Below are positions 20,651 through 33,393 of a stretch of 64,000 bases of DNA, in pieces. Origin of the DNA: Exophiala sp. HKRS030 (taxonomy: Eukaryota; Ascomycota; Eurotiomycetes; Chaetothyriales; Herpotrichiellaceae); NCBI GenBank assembly GCA_023897205.1, contig JAHWDD010000009.1:558001-622000 (forward strand), in the 5' to 3' direction. The position numbers and the translations under genes are program-made. Every line of letters begins with the position of its first letter. Position 1 is the first letter of the stretch. The notes below the pieces were generated by a model. It worked only from the letters and a program-made list of their open reading frames with translations, had not been told where the DNA came from and did not search any database.

Positions 20651-23325
20651 TCAACTCCTTGAAAAGACCTTGACGGCACCATCGCCACCGCAACTGATGA
20701 CCCATCTTCCGTCTGGGCTCCAAACGACACTGCAAACCCCTTCTCCCCTCATGATGCGGTGGCTCGAAATCTCCTGCGTACAGCTCCTCTTTTCGAGAGA
20801 CCAGAAGCGTAGACTCGCATCGTGACCTCCCGAGACCAATTCTTTTCCGTCGGGACTCAACGACAAGGACGAGATGGCGGACGGGTGTGCGAGCATGGTG
20901 TAAGTGCATTGTCCTGTAAAATAATAGTCAGGTTTTGTTTGGCATGTATCACAACAACACGAGAAAGCAAGACAATTTAGATACGTACCACTATTAGCAT
21001 CGAAGAAACGAATATATCGATCTTCGTAGCCGGCAATGACCACACCTTCCACGCCTCCCTCCGACCCTGTGGCTCCGTGAACGACGTCGTCTTCGCCCAT
21101 CGAGCCCCGTCGGCCCGGGGCCACCGAATCGCGAGTGTCGAAACCAGTGCTGCTGGCCACGACCGCGTTGACGCCCGTGTCGGGACTTCCGTCGTAGGTT
21201 TCTTGACTGGCCATCCCAACAATCTCCTCGCCAGATCGAGTGTCAAAGACCAAAACGCTCGCGTCCCGATAGCTAACGACGAAGCTCTCGCCATTCATGC
21301 CCAGGGGAGAGATGGACGTCGGGGCTGGTTGCTGCGCTCTCTCGATTCGATGTACGAGGCTGTAGCTGAACGGTGTCGTGCTCGCGATGCTCGGTTGGGG
21401 CGAGCTGGGGAAGTTTGAGCCAGCCGAGATCGAGTTGGCCCTCCGACTGCCCCTCGCAGATCGACTGCCAGAGGGTGGTGAAGTCAGCTGCGGCGGCGTG
21501 GACACGGCCCAAATTAAGATGGTCCCGTCTGATCCGCCGGCGACAAGCAGGACACGATCTGGTCCTCCATATTGCGAGCACCGGTCACCAAGTATGGTCC
21601 CTGTCGTGCCGGGCAAGCAACACAACGCCCAGACTGCGTCTTTGTGGCCTTCCAACGTCGCTTTGGCGTCGACTCGACCGCGCTCCCAGACTTTAACCGT
21701 TCCGTCTTCACCACCCGAGAAAATCCAACCGTCGCCGGCTGCCCGGCCACCGCTGGAGAAATTGCCCGACGCTGGGCATGCGGCCAGTGAGCAAACGGCT
21801 CCAACGTGGCCACGGTGTGTAAAATGTGCTATTCGGTCCAGGTCATCGCCGAGAGCGACATTGTGTGCGTAGGTCGTCGGGATATGCCATCTTTTCACGC
21901 CTCCGTCATCACTAGCAGTGCAAAACTCGGGTTCCGCAGGGCTACCACCTCCGGTGAAGATGACGGAGCGAACGACATCCAGGTGGCCTCGCATAGCGAA
22001 CCGCACTTTGAACTGCGTAGCGTCTGATTTCATGGCTAATTCTCTGGCATCATTGCTCCCTTCACTCCGACGTCTGCTCCCCAAGCTCTTCCGTCGATAT
22101 GAGCCGGGCGCTCGTGGAGGCGATTTGGAGGGAATGAGGTTCGCACTGGGAAAAATCTCAGTATCTAGTCTGTGCTGTGCACTCACGTCGAGCTTCTCCT
22201 GGGCCGCTGGGCTATCGTCAAAATCCCAGCCATCTGAGACTTCTTGCTTCACCCCCTCAATGGCAGGTTGTTCGCTCCTCCCTTTTGGAGGAATCTCGCG
22301 GCCGTAGGCATCAAAACTGTGCGATATGGACTCGACCTGCTCTTCGACAAGAGGTACTTGCTCATTGAAAAAATTCTTTCTCGTGTCAAATGTAGTCATA
22401 GGCTGGTTGCTTTGCTCTGTCATGTGGATTTCCGTCGGTCTTCTTTGAAGATCGTCAATGGCTATTTGTGTATTGGAATGAGAAATTGGCGCAGGCTCAA
22501 ATGCTGGTGATTGTTGTGCGGCATTGTCCCTGATCATGGAGGAATTGCGCTGCTGCTGCTGCTGTTCTTTGACCTGCTGTAGTTGGACATATGCTTCTTG
22601 AAGCTCTTGCTGAGTTGGCTGTCGTCCTGAAAAGAGATTGTTTCCATTTGCAGACAGGGAGGGATCACCAGCATCTGAAGGTAGAGCATTAGTCGGGAGG
22701 ACATGGTACGTGATTTCGGAGGAGCATTTAGAGAGGTAGTTTTTTGACTTGTCGCGCTCCTTTTCTTGTCGTACACCTTGGGCAAGATGATTTTCGGCGT
22801 CAATTTCAGGATCGAAGTGGCTCAAACCTTTCACGGAGGTTCCTGTTGTGGTTGACATCAGTAGCAGGCCTCACTGCACCAGGAGGGACACACCTTTTGC
22901 GATTGACTTGAGCTCTTTTTGCGCATTTTCCTTCGCGTCCTTTGTATCTTGCGCGACCTCAGTCTTGTCATTATTCTTTGTTTTGTGGCGCTCCTCTTTT
23001 AACGCTACTTCCAGCAGTCTCACATGCTTTTCAAGCGAATGTCGTATCCCTTTGCCCGTCCGTGATTCGCCCTCGAGAACAGCAATGCGATTCTTCATCT
23101 CCTCGCGTTCAATCTCCCACGCATTTCGGTCGCGTTCATGTCTGTGCCATTCGGTTTGCAGGAATCGCATAACACCTGTAGCCGGCTGATCAGTGACAGT
23201 TCCTTGACCAGGACGGGCCAAAGTTCAAGAGCTTTACCTTGAAGTGTATATGCCTGGACTCCGGTAGAATCTCCAGATGCCATCCCTCCTGTGCCGCTGC
23301 CGCCAGCCCCTGACTGCCACGCCAT
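20651..23325 (-). CDS. strA: Striatin (STRIPAK scaffold), WD40 protein
   Basis: Minus-strand exons, in coding order: 23325-23238, 23175-22894, 22827-20989 and 20913-20651, giving 823 residues. The N-terminus has the striatin caveolin-binding and coiled-coil segment [20 protein letters not shown] followed by a long Glu/Lys-rich helix. Next comes the EKERDKSKNYLSKCSSEITY motif typical of fungal striatins, and then a Gln-rich stretch. The C-terminal half carries about six WD40 repeats, such as HLDVVRSVIF, WIFSGGEDGTVKVW and HDASLRFWSL. Family knowledge: striatin scaffolds PP2A and kinases in the STRIPAK complex and is needed for hyphal fusion and fruiting (PRO11 in Sordaria, StrA in Aspergillus). 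The last intron is 75 nt and a multiple of three, so it is open; it is called because it interrupts the DANSG/QCTYTM junction. Confidence 0.95.
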
Positions 23326-23756
23326 GTTGCGCTTCCAGGCGCTCGTGTGGCTGTGAGTATTTCATCTAGCCATCTCAAAGGAACGCAGGGAAGTGAGTAG
23401 GGGTCACGCTGGCCTCTGTGGGGTTTCTTCGGGTTTCGCAGCCAATTTTAGATTGGGTTTCGGAGGGAATGGATAGATTGAAAGGGTACAGTTCGTTTAC
23501 TCAGTGAAGCAATTCACTGCAGGTGAAGAGAAAGTGATCAACCTTCTAAGCAGCGTGGTGTTGAGTCGGACGATGTTCTTTGTTGTCTGTCTGAGGCGCG
23601 GCAGTTTTTAGCGCCGACACCTTCAATTGTCTGTCATTCGAAAATGAAGCAATGCCGCCGCGTATGTTTAACACTCAACTATGTTTTTGTAAATGAGAGC
23701 ATGGCTTGATCATACATTTCACAGGTATTCCTCATAGATTACGCTCGATAACTATG
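23326..23756. other. Intergenic region
   Basis: Spacer between the start of striatin and the end of Rad14, both on the minus strand. It should hold the striatin promoter. No gene or repeat was seen. Confidence 0.4.
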
Positions 23757-24839
23757 TTACAGATCCAATTCCTCGACTTCTAGTCCGCATATAACACATT
23801 TCTTGACAGGGATTCCGCTCTCTGGATTGTCTATCGGCCGCCCAAATTCATGCACATGCTTGCCTTCGCCAAAATCATCACCAAAATTCCCTCCTCCGCC
23901 TTTCCGACTGCGCTGATGTGCTTCTACTCTGGTCCGCTTCTTCAAATCTGCCAGTCTGGACTTGAACTTGCTCTCCTTGCGCCGCTTCTTGTCGTCCTGC
24001 CTCCTTTCAAATTCGGCATCCAAGGCCTCAGCAGAGCCCCATTTCCTTTCTGAAAAGGCATATTCTTCGACCTGGCATCGGAGGTAAAGAAACATATTGT
24101 GCCAGGTCGACTTGTGTGGGTTGGGTCTTTCCAGGTGTGGGAGTAACTTCTCATCTTTCAGTTCAGGGTCAGTCAGCAGATAGTCCTCCTTTGCCTCGGT
24201 CTTTGTGAGTAAGCTGTATTTCTCTGGATATTTGTCTTTGCACGCGTTGCAAACAGCAATGCCGAAGACCTCCAACCATTTCCAATCGACTTCTCGTGTC
24301 CCGCAATCCCGACACGAATTAATATTATCATCTTTGGCAGCGCTGATTCCCGGTTCGAATGGTCCTGCCTTCTGATTGCGCAACGATCTGAGCAGTTGTG
24401 CTCTTTCCCATTCTTTCTGTGTCATGTGAGTGGGTCTAGGATCCTGTTCATCGGTATGTAATGCTTTATTGTGAGGGTCATCGTCCGCAGTCAGAAACCC
24501 ACCCTTTGTGTCTGTCATCTTACTGAAGTCATATTCGACGTATTTGGCAAAGTTCCGTGCCGGTTGAATGGCTTCGAGAGGCCGTGTAGGGTTCATTGGG
24601 GATCTGGCATCTCGATTGGAAGTAGATGTGCCGGCGAAAGTCGCAAAGCTGCGCTTCTGCCCAGCAACTGCGCAATCCGCTGGCTGGGCCGAAGATGTCG
24701 GGGCTGTTTCACCATCTCGTTGCTCTCTGAGCGCTTTTGCTTTGAGTCTGTTAATTTCGATCCTCCTAACTTGCTCAGGCGTCAATGGTGAAGACGGTGC
24801 CTCGCCACTCTTGGGGGGTGTGGTAGGGCGGGCGGACAT
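23757..24839 (-). CDS. RAD14: DNA damage-recognition protein Rad14/XPA
   Basis: One exon, 360 residues. The XPA-type zinc finger is C176-x2-C179-x17-C197-x2-C200, set in SCRDCGTREVDWKWLEVFG. It is followed by the XPA C-terminal DNA-binding domain (TKTEAKEDYLLTDPELKD, then RPNPHKSTWHNMFLYLRCQV). A second Cys pair sits at the extreme C-terminus (CVICG), which some fungal Rad14 proteins share. The N-terminus has the short helix EQVRRIEINRLKAKALRE seen in this family. Family knowledge: XPA/Rad14 verifies helix-distorting lesions and organises the incision complex in nucleotide excision repair, in the nucleus. Confidence 0.95.
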   Translation of the reverse strand: MSARPTTPPKSGEAPSSPLTPEQVRRIEINRLKAKALREQRDGETAPTSSAQPADCAVAGQKRSFATFAGTSTSNRDARSPMNPTRPLEAIQPARNFAKYVEYDFSKMTDTKGGFLTADDDPHNKALHTDEQDPRPTHMTQKEWERAQLLRSLRNQKAGPFEPGISAAKDDNINSCRDCGTREVDWKWLEVFGIAVCNACKDKYPEKYSLLTKTEAKEDYLLTDPELKDEKLLPHLERPNPHKSTWHNMFLYLRCQVEEYAFSERKWGSAEALDAEFERRQDDKKRRKESKFKSRLADLKKRTRVEAHQRSRKGGGGNFGDDFGEGKHVHEFGRPIDNPESGIPVKKCVICGLEVEELDL

Positions 24840-25148
24840 GGCATTTGAATGAGTAGACGGACACCGATAGAGAGGAAATCAGGTCTTGTGAGTGACTCAA
24901 GAGCAGTAGGTGCCTTCCTCACCGAGACAAGGGAAATTAGCGGGAGTGGTTGCAGAGGCGAACGACGTAAACTAGGTCTTTGCAGGCACCGCAGTCAAAC
25001 AAAAGTGATGAATTACATAAGCACAGATCAACTCGTATCGAAATGGCGGAGAATAATATAGAACGGAGCATCGCGCACTATATGGAGCATCTGTACTTTG
25101 CATGAATTCGTCTTCCCAACCAACAAGGCCAACGAGGCAACTTCTTTC
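24840..25148. other. Intergenic region, divergent promoters
   Basis: Short divergent spacer between Rad14 (minus) and the CID-RRM gene (plus). No further feature was recognised. Confidence 0.4.
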
Positions 25149-27102
25149 ATGGCCTCGCATCATATTTCGCTGGCCAAAGCCGCATTTGGCGCGTCTTTGT
25201 TTCGTGCCGATGTCACCAAAGTAACCCGAGAGGACTTGACAAAATTTCATGATGTCTTCGATGCCACTCTCGCTTGCTGTTCCAGGCAGAATATTCAGGT
25301 CTGAATGAGTCCAGCATGACTCTGAAATTCATGGATTAGATTGACTGAAGACTTATAGACATGCAAGGAATGGCTTCTCGAAAATGTAGTAGTATCTTCA
25401 GCAAGGACTGCTGCATTTGGAAAATTCCTGGCCTCGGTCTCTAAACATCTTACATCGTCAGCGAACGACAATGCGAGCCACAGTCTACAAAGACGACGAC
25501 TACATATCATATACCTGCTGAATGACCTTCTACATCATGGAAAATACCACACATCCGAGTCCCACTATCAGACCAATCTTACAGAGTCTTTGGGACCTTA
25601 CCTACATGAAATGTTTCAATTAGCTGCCAAAGAGGCAAAAACAAAAGTCACAAGGCGACTGCAAGATATCGTAAAGATATGGAAAGAGGCAGGCTACTTC
25701 AAAGATAATGTCCTTCTGAAATTGTTGGATCCCGCAGACGTGAAGACTCAGGAGACTGTACATGAAACCCAAGGACAGGCAAAAGGCGGCAGTTGCAGCA
25801 AAGAATCGCCATTCATACTTCCAGCTACGCATGGAGATCCTTCAGCTCCCTTTTGGGATTTACCGGCAGGAAATCTTATGCCGCATATCGTGCCGAATAG
25901 TTTACAGCCTATCCGCTCCGAGCAAATGCGCGCATTGCAGCTTTCATCTGGCCCAGCTGACGACAGTCTCGTCAATGCCTTGAAAGACTTCTTAGAAGAT
26001 GTCAAAAGTATGGACGATGCCATTTCTGAGCTCGAGGACAAGGGTGTGAAAGTTGATGTCGATGACATGGGTCAGATATCATATCGCAGCGAGACTGGGG
26101 ACCTTGTCGGCGACACTTACTACGGCTGGTCTCGATCCTTTTGCGAAAAAATGAGAAAGCGGGACTTATCTGAGGATGGTGCTTCCCAAAGCAGTCGCTC
26201 ACGAGATTCACGCAGAAGCCGTAGTCGCGTTGCTTACAAACGACGACGTTATAGCGACTCCAGTGATGACCGATCGATGCGGTCCTCCAGCAGATCACTC
26301 TCCAGACACCGAAATGAAAATGACCGACGCCGTCCGAGCACGAGTAGAAGCCGAGATTACAGCCCTGCACCTGCTCTACAGAAGAAGAGCCATACGTCGA
26401 ATACTGAAGGATGCCGTTTGCATATAGGCAATCTCCCCTACGCGGCAACTGAATCTGACCTCAAGTCATTCTTTATGGATTACGATGTGTAAGCTGAAGA
26501 TTGACGAATGGTTGTAAGGATCATTTAACTGATATATGAATAGTGCCTCGGTCTTTCTTCCCATCAACCCACGAACCAATCGACCTGCGGGTTATGGCTT
26601 CGTCAATCTACAAACTGCTTCTCAAGCAGAAAATGCGAGTCGAAGCCTCTCTGGAAAGGAAATTCTAGATCGGAAAGTCTCGGTACAGATTGCTCGCCCG
26701 TCCGACCAAGCTGGTCACAACGACGATGGTCTGCGATCAAGATCTCCTCCATATCCACACAATGGAGGTTTCCACGCATTTGGCCAACCGCAGCGATCAG
26801 ATTTGATACCTCCAGTAAACAGCGCGCCTCTCCTTCCTCCTCATCCATTGGATCAGGCCTACCCAAGACCACCGCCTTTCCAACCTGGAAGCTTTCCTGT
26901 ACCGCCACCGAACTGGCAAGGCCCGTGGCCTCCTCCACCTCCTCCGCCGCCGTCTTATCTCGCGGGAAATCCGCCTTTCAGCTCGCTTCCATTGCTACCT
27001 CCACCAGCCCCGTCAACCTTCCCACCTCAGTCAGATACCTGGTCATCGTACGCACCTCCGTCGCAGTCATCTCATCGGAACGACAGGGGAGGGCCACGTT
27101 AG
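25149..27102 (+). CDS. CID (RPR) and RRM domain RNA-binding protein
   Basis: Exons are 25149-25298, 25359-26488 and 26544-27102, giving 612 residues. The N-terminal about 150 residues resemble a CTD-interacting (RPR) domain, including TCKEWLLENVVVSSARTAAF and RRRLHIIYLLNDLLHH. Residues about 325-395 are rich in Arg-Ser dipeptides. A single RRM follows, with RNP2 LHIGNL and RNP1 GYGFVNL, split by the second intron. The C-terminus is very proline-rich (runs of six to eight Pro). This order resembles proteins that couple transcription to pre-mRNA processing; candidates are relatives of CHERP/U2SURP or SCAF-type factors. A precise orthologue is not assigned. The first donor is GTCTGA, a weak consensus, but the frame and homology across it are good. 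Confidence 0.87.
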
Positions 27103-29095
27103 TAGAGTTGAATAAGACCTTGTCGCACCATTAAGACGGCTTCCACATAATAATCATGACATGCAATGTTTATTGGCTAGGACCGGGCTTATGTGTACGA
27201 CAGTGGGACATTACAATAAAGCTGCGGCATTGGCGTTAGACTAAGACTGCAGTGGCTTGTGGTGCCGCTCTTTCGGACAGCAGGAAAGGCCTCTCTCTGT
27301 GCCTACACGGGAAGTCTTCTCCAATAATTGAAAGGACTGGCTGCAGGAGAGGGCTCATCTGAATCATACCTATTGGGGGGGACGGGAAAAATCATTATGT
27401 CCTCGCAGATATGCTTCCGCTCCGTCATGTCGTACTCGTATGTGTGCTTCTCTCTGCCATGCGACTTTTTTTTACCTTACTCGTACGACAAATAACAGTT
27501 CGCAATACTTTTTCTTGAAGTATGCGGTATGGATATCTATGGGTACTCGTCTGAACATTCTCATCATCGGTTGGTTCGGCGCAATGTTCAAGGCCCCGAG
27601 GTAGAAAATGGTGAGTTGTTGTGGTCGGTGCGCATACTTGTTCAGACTCACGTACACGTTATTCTCGTTGGTATTTGCGCTTTGAACTGTCATGCGTATC
27701 AAGTGGGGATGTTTTCTTCCCGATCACGTCTTGGTTGCATCAAATGGCTATTGCCACTCGGGAGGTCTTGACTCGATGTTGACAACTGGTTCCAGACTCC
27801 CATAAAGTGAGACTGAAGTGATGTTCCGTGACCCATACTCGTGCCTAAGGTTCTCGTAGGAGTGACGAGTCATCTGAAGAGTGATCTACAAGGGTTCTGC
27901 ACTGTAGTGGTCGTGCGACAGATGGGAAAATGAAAATTGCCATGATGATGTCGATGGATAAGGGTCCTTTGTCCATGTTCATGAGGTCAGTTGTACGAGT
28001 ACGAGCTTGACGAGTTGCAGGCGCAAGGCTGGGAAGACAAGGCAGCAAATCAACGAGCAGCTTTGGGGTTTCAGAAATGCTTGTCCGACGTCATACGTTG
28101 AATCTTCCCAACCTTACTGTGTCTGTTGACTGCGACCCGCATTCCACCCATTGCTGCCGCTACACGACCACATCTTCCTCCTCGTACCGGGAAAAGACGA
28201 GTAGTCAGTTCGAAGGGGTTGGGCATGGCCTTCCTCAGAAGCTGCCATTTTCACGCACGGTACGCATATGCACTGTAACAATTTGATCGATTTGACACGT
28301 ATCCCGTATGGTAAGCAGAGTCTCGATCAACTCGTCCTGTCTGCTGGGGAGGTCCAGACTCCTCCTCAGAACCCCATCCCACCGTTGATCTCTTACACTC
28401 ATCACAGCTTGAGGAAACAACAAAAAGGACCCTGACAATCCTCAAAATCTCCCTTTACTCAAGCTTCACAAGAACACCTATTGGGTCTGGAACCAATTGC
28501 TAGGTGGATGCGAGATGGTATCACTCTGCATTGCCCCTTGACCGGCCATGGACCCTACTCTGCTGATCGGCAGGGTCGTGATCCACCTCGACGACCCGGT
28601 GGCTGCACACGTTATTCGTTCGATCCCCAGGACGTCCTTGGAAATCGAAAGTTACGCTGGGATCGAAGGCCAACTTGTTGATGTCTGATCGGCAATCTAT
28701 GTCAGTCTGGGTTCTCGACATGCCCGTTGACTGGCTCGACCACCACGACCCATGCGGCAGCTTGCAGATGGCTCTCCGCGTCCGTTCGCGCTTCAACAGC
28801 TTTTAGCGCACGCCACCGTCCTCTGAGCATTGGAGCATTTGCCTCCACGATGTGGTCATACCCTTCTTTCCCTAGTGCGAGTGATAATGCTGTGCCGCTT
28901 CAAGCCTCGAAGGTTCACTAGCTTTGATAATGATATATATTGCCTGATGTCCAGCAACGAACCGGCAACTTCACCAACCACAACATCTCACAAACTCAAG
29001 CCATTCTCAAGAACAAAACCTCAGGGCCATTGTCCTACGTGCAACCTCTCTTCCATCTTCCTCTTCGGAAAGAAAATATACAACCCAGTAACAAA
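27103..29095. other. Long intergenic region (2 kb)
   Basis: Between the CID-RRM gene and the 81-residue gene. The short frames on both strands have no recognisable product. TACTCGTA-type octamers recur here (about 27,430, 27,480 and 28,000). No RNA gene was identified; a long 5' leader for the downstream gene is possible. Confidence 0.45.
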
Positions 29096-29341
29096 ATGCC
29101 TGCCTCTGTTGAATACCTCACCACTCCATCAGAGTCCCTCGATTATAACTCAGACCCTCTTGTCGCCATGACTTCATACTCAAAGATGATGCACATGCAC
29201 ACCAAGCAGCAAATGGAAGCTGCGACACGGTCAGCCCGACGACGGAGTTCTCCCTCACAGCAAGCTGTTGATGCACACGCCCAGGGCAGCCTATCCAAAT
29301 CAAGTACGCATAGCAGCAATTCGTCACGGTCATCATTTTAG
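29096..29341 (+). CDS. Small Ser/Arg-rich protein, 81 residues, function unknown
   Basis: One exon, starting at an ATG in a good context (ACAAAATGCC). The product has an acidic/hydroxylated start, then the segment SDPLVAMTSYSKMMHMHTKQQ followed by an Arg/Ser-rich part (SARRRSSPSQQ) and a Ser-rich tail. The DPLVAM...YSKMMHxHTKxQ pattern looks like a small protein I believe recurs in other filamentous ascomycetes. It has no domain, signal peptide or membrane segment. The frame is open upstream to 28940, but that part lacks the same character and is taken as 5' leader. The conservation claim needs a database search. Confidence 0.62.
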   Translation: MPASVEYLTTPSESLDYNSDPLVAMTSYSKMMHMHTKQQMEAATRSARRRSSPSQQAVDAHAQGSLSKSSTHSSNSSRSSF

Positions 29342-32300
29342 TCTCTACTTCATCCATTTTCGATTCCTGAGTGGGCCTTTGAGCAAGCCGCGATATCAGA
29401 GCCGCATCTTTAGGACAGGAGGCGCAGTGCTATATTTTGATGGTTAACTTTGCCAAATTATAACACAAGGGACTATAATGTCCATCTAGCTTGGAGTTGC
29501 GGAGTCTTCGCAAACGTACTGGTTGATCATGTATTTTTATCTGCATCAGCGATTATAGTTGTTTCTTTTTCTGGTAGAGGAACAATTTCTCAATGCTTCG
29601 CTACCTGATTGGTTATCAATGTACAAATTGCATGTCTCTACAGTTCTTCTTATTTTCCACGTCACCTAAGCTCCACTTGTTGATGTATTACAACAACAAA
29701 GTAGTGGTACGATGATTAAATCTCAATCATCCTGTGACAATGATCCCGGTTTGTAGCTCTTTTTGACGGTAATGGTGTGTACGAGTATGAGTTATGAGTG
29801 GTAAGATGAACTCCCTCACCTTCAACACCCCTATGCGTAATCCGTAGCTCATACTCGTATGGGGCGTGTTCGAGGCACCAGGGGAAACAGCCTCGTCGAT
29901 CAGTTGCATCATACCTTCCAACAAGCAACGTCATGCTCCTTCCACCCCAACAAGTCAGTGCTCGATCTCTTCTCCCTCACTCACGCCCTTTTCTGGTCTC
30001 CTGTTCCCACAATAATCGGGTCATTTCTCACGTGGTGGGCAAGACATGGTGTTTTTGTCAAGGGTCTTGATGGCGAACTCTGTTTTTCTCCATGATGATG
30101 AGGGCGTGTTTCCACCAATGTGTGCAACATGCCACAGGAAACATCCTTCCATCGGCTCGATTCCATCTTCGATCCTTTCGATGAGACAAGGATCCTTGGA
30201 TGAGGAGCGCAAACATTTTCCAATGACAGCGGCATTGCACAGGGATTGATTGCAGACGACTCCTCGCCTCGTGCTGCATCCGAGTGTCAGCACAGAATCC
30301 CAAACTCTCTTCCAAGCTACCAACAGGCCCATAAACAGCGACACTGGATATGTCCGACGCGAAAGGAAGTTTGGTGGGCCATTGTGATAGGGTGACACCA
30401 TGCATTGGCCAAATACAACAGTCGAAGTCATCGTCATATTGCATGACTTCGCCTCCTGGGCCCTGAAGACATCATATCTCCACTATTAGTGGCCACCCCA
30501 TCCCGCTGCAGCTTGGAGGAGATCAGACCTTCACACGAGGCTCCCCGATTCCGTATCGGACTGACGATGCCAAAACACTGACGGCAGGCCATCCCCAATG
30601 GCTTTATTCGCCTACCGCAAGACAAACAAATATCATTACAAGCGTACTGCGCTGTTGAGGCTCATCACCACATGAAGATCCCAGGACTTTAACCTTCCGA
30701 TAGTGCTGCTCACTCCTGTGGTTCTAATTAGAACATTTTGCTTGCAGAAAGTTTGGTAAGAGAAGAGCGGAATTTCGAAATGCTGATGCGGAGTGCACAG
30801 CTTGATTGTTTTGCGGGTGGTGCATCATATCCCCATGTCGATGATCGAAGGCTTGTTTGGGCTTGCAGGTCGATGATCATGGCCCCAAACACGATATTCG
30901 TGCTCGTAACATTCATCGGCTCTCGAGCTGTCCGTTATGGTGGAGATCACCACATCATCGTGCAATACACAACATGCTTTGTATGTCAAAATTGCAGAGC
31001 AATTGTTTCACTGACATCGTCACAAATTACGTCGATGGGGTGAATTGCCCTCAATCCTTTCTCATTTCACGATCCCGTCTCGATCCATCGACCTGAAACC
31101 CTAGGTTCGAACCAACACAGTCGTTGTTCCCTCACAATTCTCAAGAGATGATGTACTCGTTGCAGGATCAGTCGGGATTCGATGAAGGATATTCCTGTCG
31201 CGATCTCGATCAGTGTGCTGCCATCACATGAGTCTGGTATCGCCGGGCAATGACATGCTTCAAGCGTCGAAACGAAATTTCTGGACCTCAACGATTCTCT
31301 AGTGCAGGTTGGCACCCGATAACCAAAGCCCATGAATTGTCGCTGGACATCGCCGATCTGGTTGCTGAGCCGCAAGAGTATTCCGTCCCACAGCCATCGA
31401 CCTTGCTTACCCCGACGCAAGAGGGGTTCTCACATAAGAGCCAGAAGTGCCTGCCTCACGCTGCAGATATGACGCAGGTCAGTGCAGCTGGCACCGAGGT
31501 TAGTTGTCAGGGGTACAGTAGTCAGCTCACCTTGCTCTTGCTCTCTTGGTTCCAGCTGGTTAGCTGGTCAAAAGGTTCGTCGACAGAAGTCTATACAGCG
31601 GTCTCATAGCCCGCATATCTTCGATTCTTGACATACCAACAACAATGAAAGACCAGCAAAAAGCAGCAATAGCTAAAGCTTTACCGTATTCCGGTTTGCG
31701 GATGATTTGCTCTTCAACATTTCGGGCATTTTTCGACGCCGAGGAAGTGTTCTGAGATTCATTTGCAGCTGTAGGGGCCCGGTATACTCATTGCGACAAA
31801 TACCTCGGTCTCCATCTTGTGGAATGGCAGCTTTCACATTTGACAAACCTCGACCATGAATGTCGTTCAATCTCAGGTGCTGGACACTGACGGAAACTTT
31901 GAGAGGACATCATTTGGCCCGGGTATGGGCAAATATCAATCACAAAGGAAGAAGCTGGACCCCGTCTTTCAGCTTGAAAAATTCATAAAAGGGAAAGTTC
32001 ATCTCCATGAAGAGGTATTCATCCATCCATTGCACGTCAATTTTTGCAGCAAAATAGACCTTGCCAGGAGCTGTGGCTCTGGCTGCTCTGACTGAAGGTG
32101 AAGCAAGGTTTTTCTTCATCACTGTCCAATAATTTGCGACAATACGACAATGCGACTTCAGCCTAAAGTTAATTTCATGATATAATTCATCAATACAGAT
32201 TATGATAATCACAGCAGTCAAGGTGATGTTGCTTGATGTTGGATTAAAATATGCCCGAATATGCGGCTCGGGGATTTCAACCGGTTTTACGTCCCACTCT

Positions 32301-33393
32301 GCCGAATCAATGTTCGCGCTTCAATAATCTCTGATTTCGTTTCACAAGTCTACGATACACCATTGGATCAAGCTGGGGCATCCAACCTTGGAATCAGATG
32401 CGCAGAATTACACTCTGCATTCGACTTGATCTAGACGATCAACGAAGAACATCTGCACAAGCGAGTTGCTGTTCTGGCTGAAGTGACATGGATTGTATTT
32501 CAATATCTATGGCTTCCCTCAGCAGCCATGTAAGTGGGGAGAATGAATCAGAGCCATGCGGTGACCTATAACTTCAAGTAACTACTCTATACCTTGAAGG
32601 GCATCTACGCCTTTTCCTACGAGTGCTTATACTCGCACGAAGCAGCTTATCTCAAACGGTAGATCTATATTCCGTCCCGACGGAATCACATGAGATGGAT
32701 GCTGACATAACTATGTCTGCGCCAACAACTCATTGCTGCTCCGTACTCTCCATGTACTGGTAGTACGGAGCATTCGAACTCATATCACTCGAACAATCCA
32801 TATCTATTTCCATACGGAGTAATTCGTGCACAGATAACGACTTTTCCGCCACGTTCGCCGTGCCGGTTTCCTGGGACCACAACATCCACTGATAAGAAAC
32901 GAAGGGACCCCGTATACCTCCGCAGCAACACCGTCATTGGGTGACTCACGGACAATGAACCCAGCTGCCGGTTACTTCGCCGAGCCGGCACCTCATCACG
33001 CCTGTATCTAACAGGACCCAGTTGTGGCATTCCCACTTATCTACATTACGCATCAGAAGAGCCTAGAGCTATCACCCTTTGCTGGCGGCAACATGTTGGT
33101 TATCGATAGTGATCAGGCCTTGGTCCAGCCACGATGGGCTTTGGCGCTCGGGCAGGGGAACACACACACACCGGAAGTGAGAGATGTGTATTTGGATTGC
33201 TTCGAAATAAGAAATACATTGAGGTTTGTCTGGATATAACAATGGATTCATAAAGAACACCCCCGGTCCATCGTCGAGAAAAACCACCCCCTTTGCGTGC
33301 CGTCCACATATATTCCTTCCCTAGGACTAGTTTCAAGTGTCCTTTCTCCCGTCCCATTTCCCGGCCACCGACCAATGCGCAATCCGTCCCTCG
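29342..33393. other. Gene-poor region (4 kb)
   Basis: I found no frame with a convincing domain here. The longest candidates (30,021-30,437 minus, 31,067-31,420 minus, 31,250-31,609 plus) overlap one another and read as random. There are no terminal repeats or transposase/reverse transcriptase motifs. The last 1.1 kb should be the NCS1 permease promoter; it contains CCGG-centred motifs at 32,279-32,990 and TACGGAG elements near 32,760 and 32,813. Confidence 0.5.
32871..32990. promoter_or_regulatory. CCGG-centred motifs upstream of the NCS1 permease
   Basis: TGCCGGTT at 32871 and 32966 and AGCCGGCA at 32983, with AACCGGTT further up at 32279. They resemble the TTGCCGGCAA-like sites in the catabolic cluster promoters downstream. 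Binding by a Zn2Cys6 factor is inference. Confidence 0.35.

Noticed and set aside
31101..31115. GGTTCGAACC as a possible tRNA T-loop
   Set aside because: It is a simple palindrome; no matching A box or cloverleaf arms could be drawn around it.
30021..31609. Several 100-140 codon frames in the gene-poor stretch
   Set aside because: They overlap on both strands, have Cys/Trp-rich random-looking composition and no motif.
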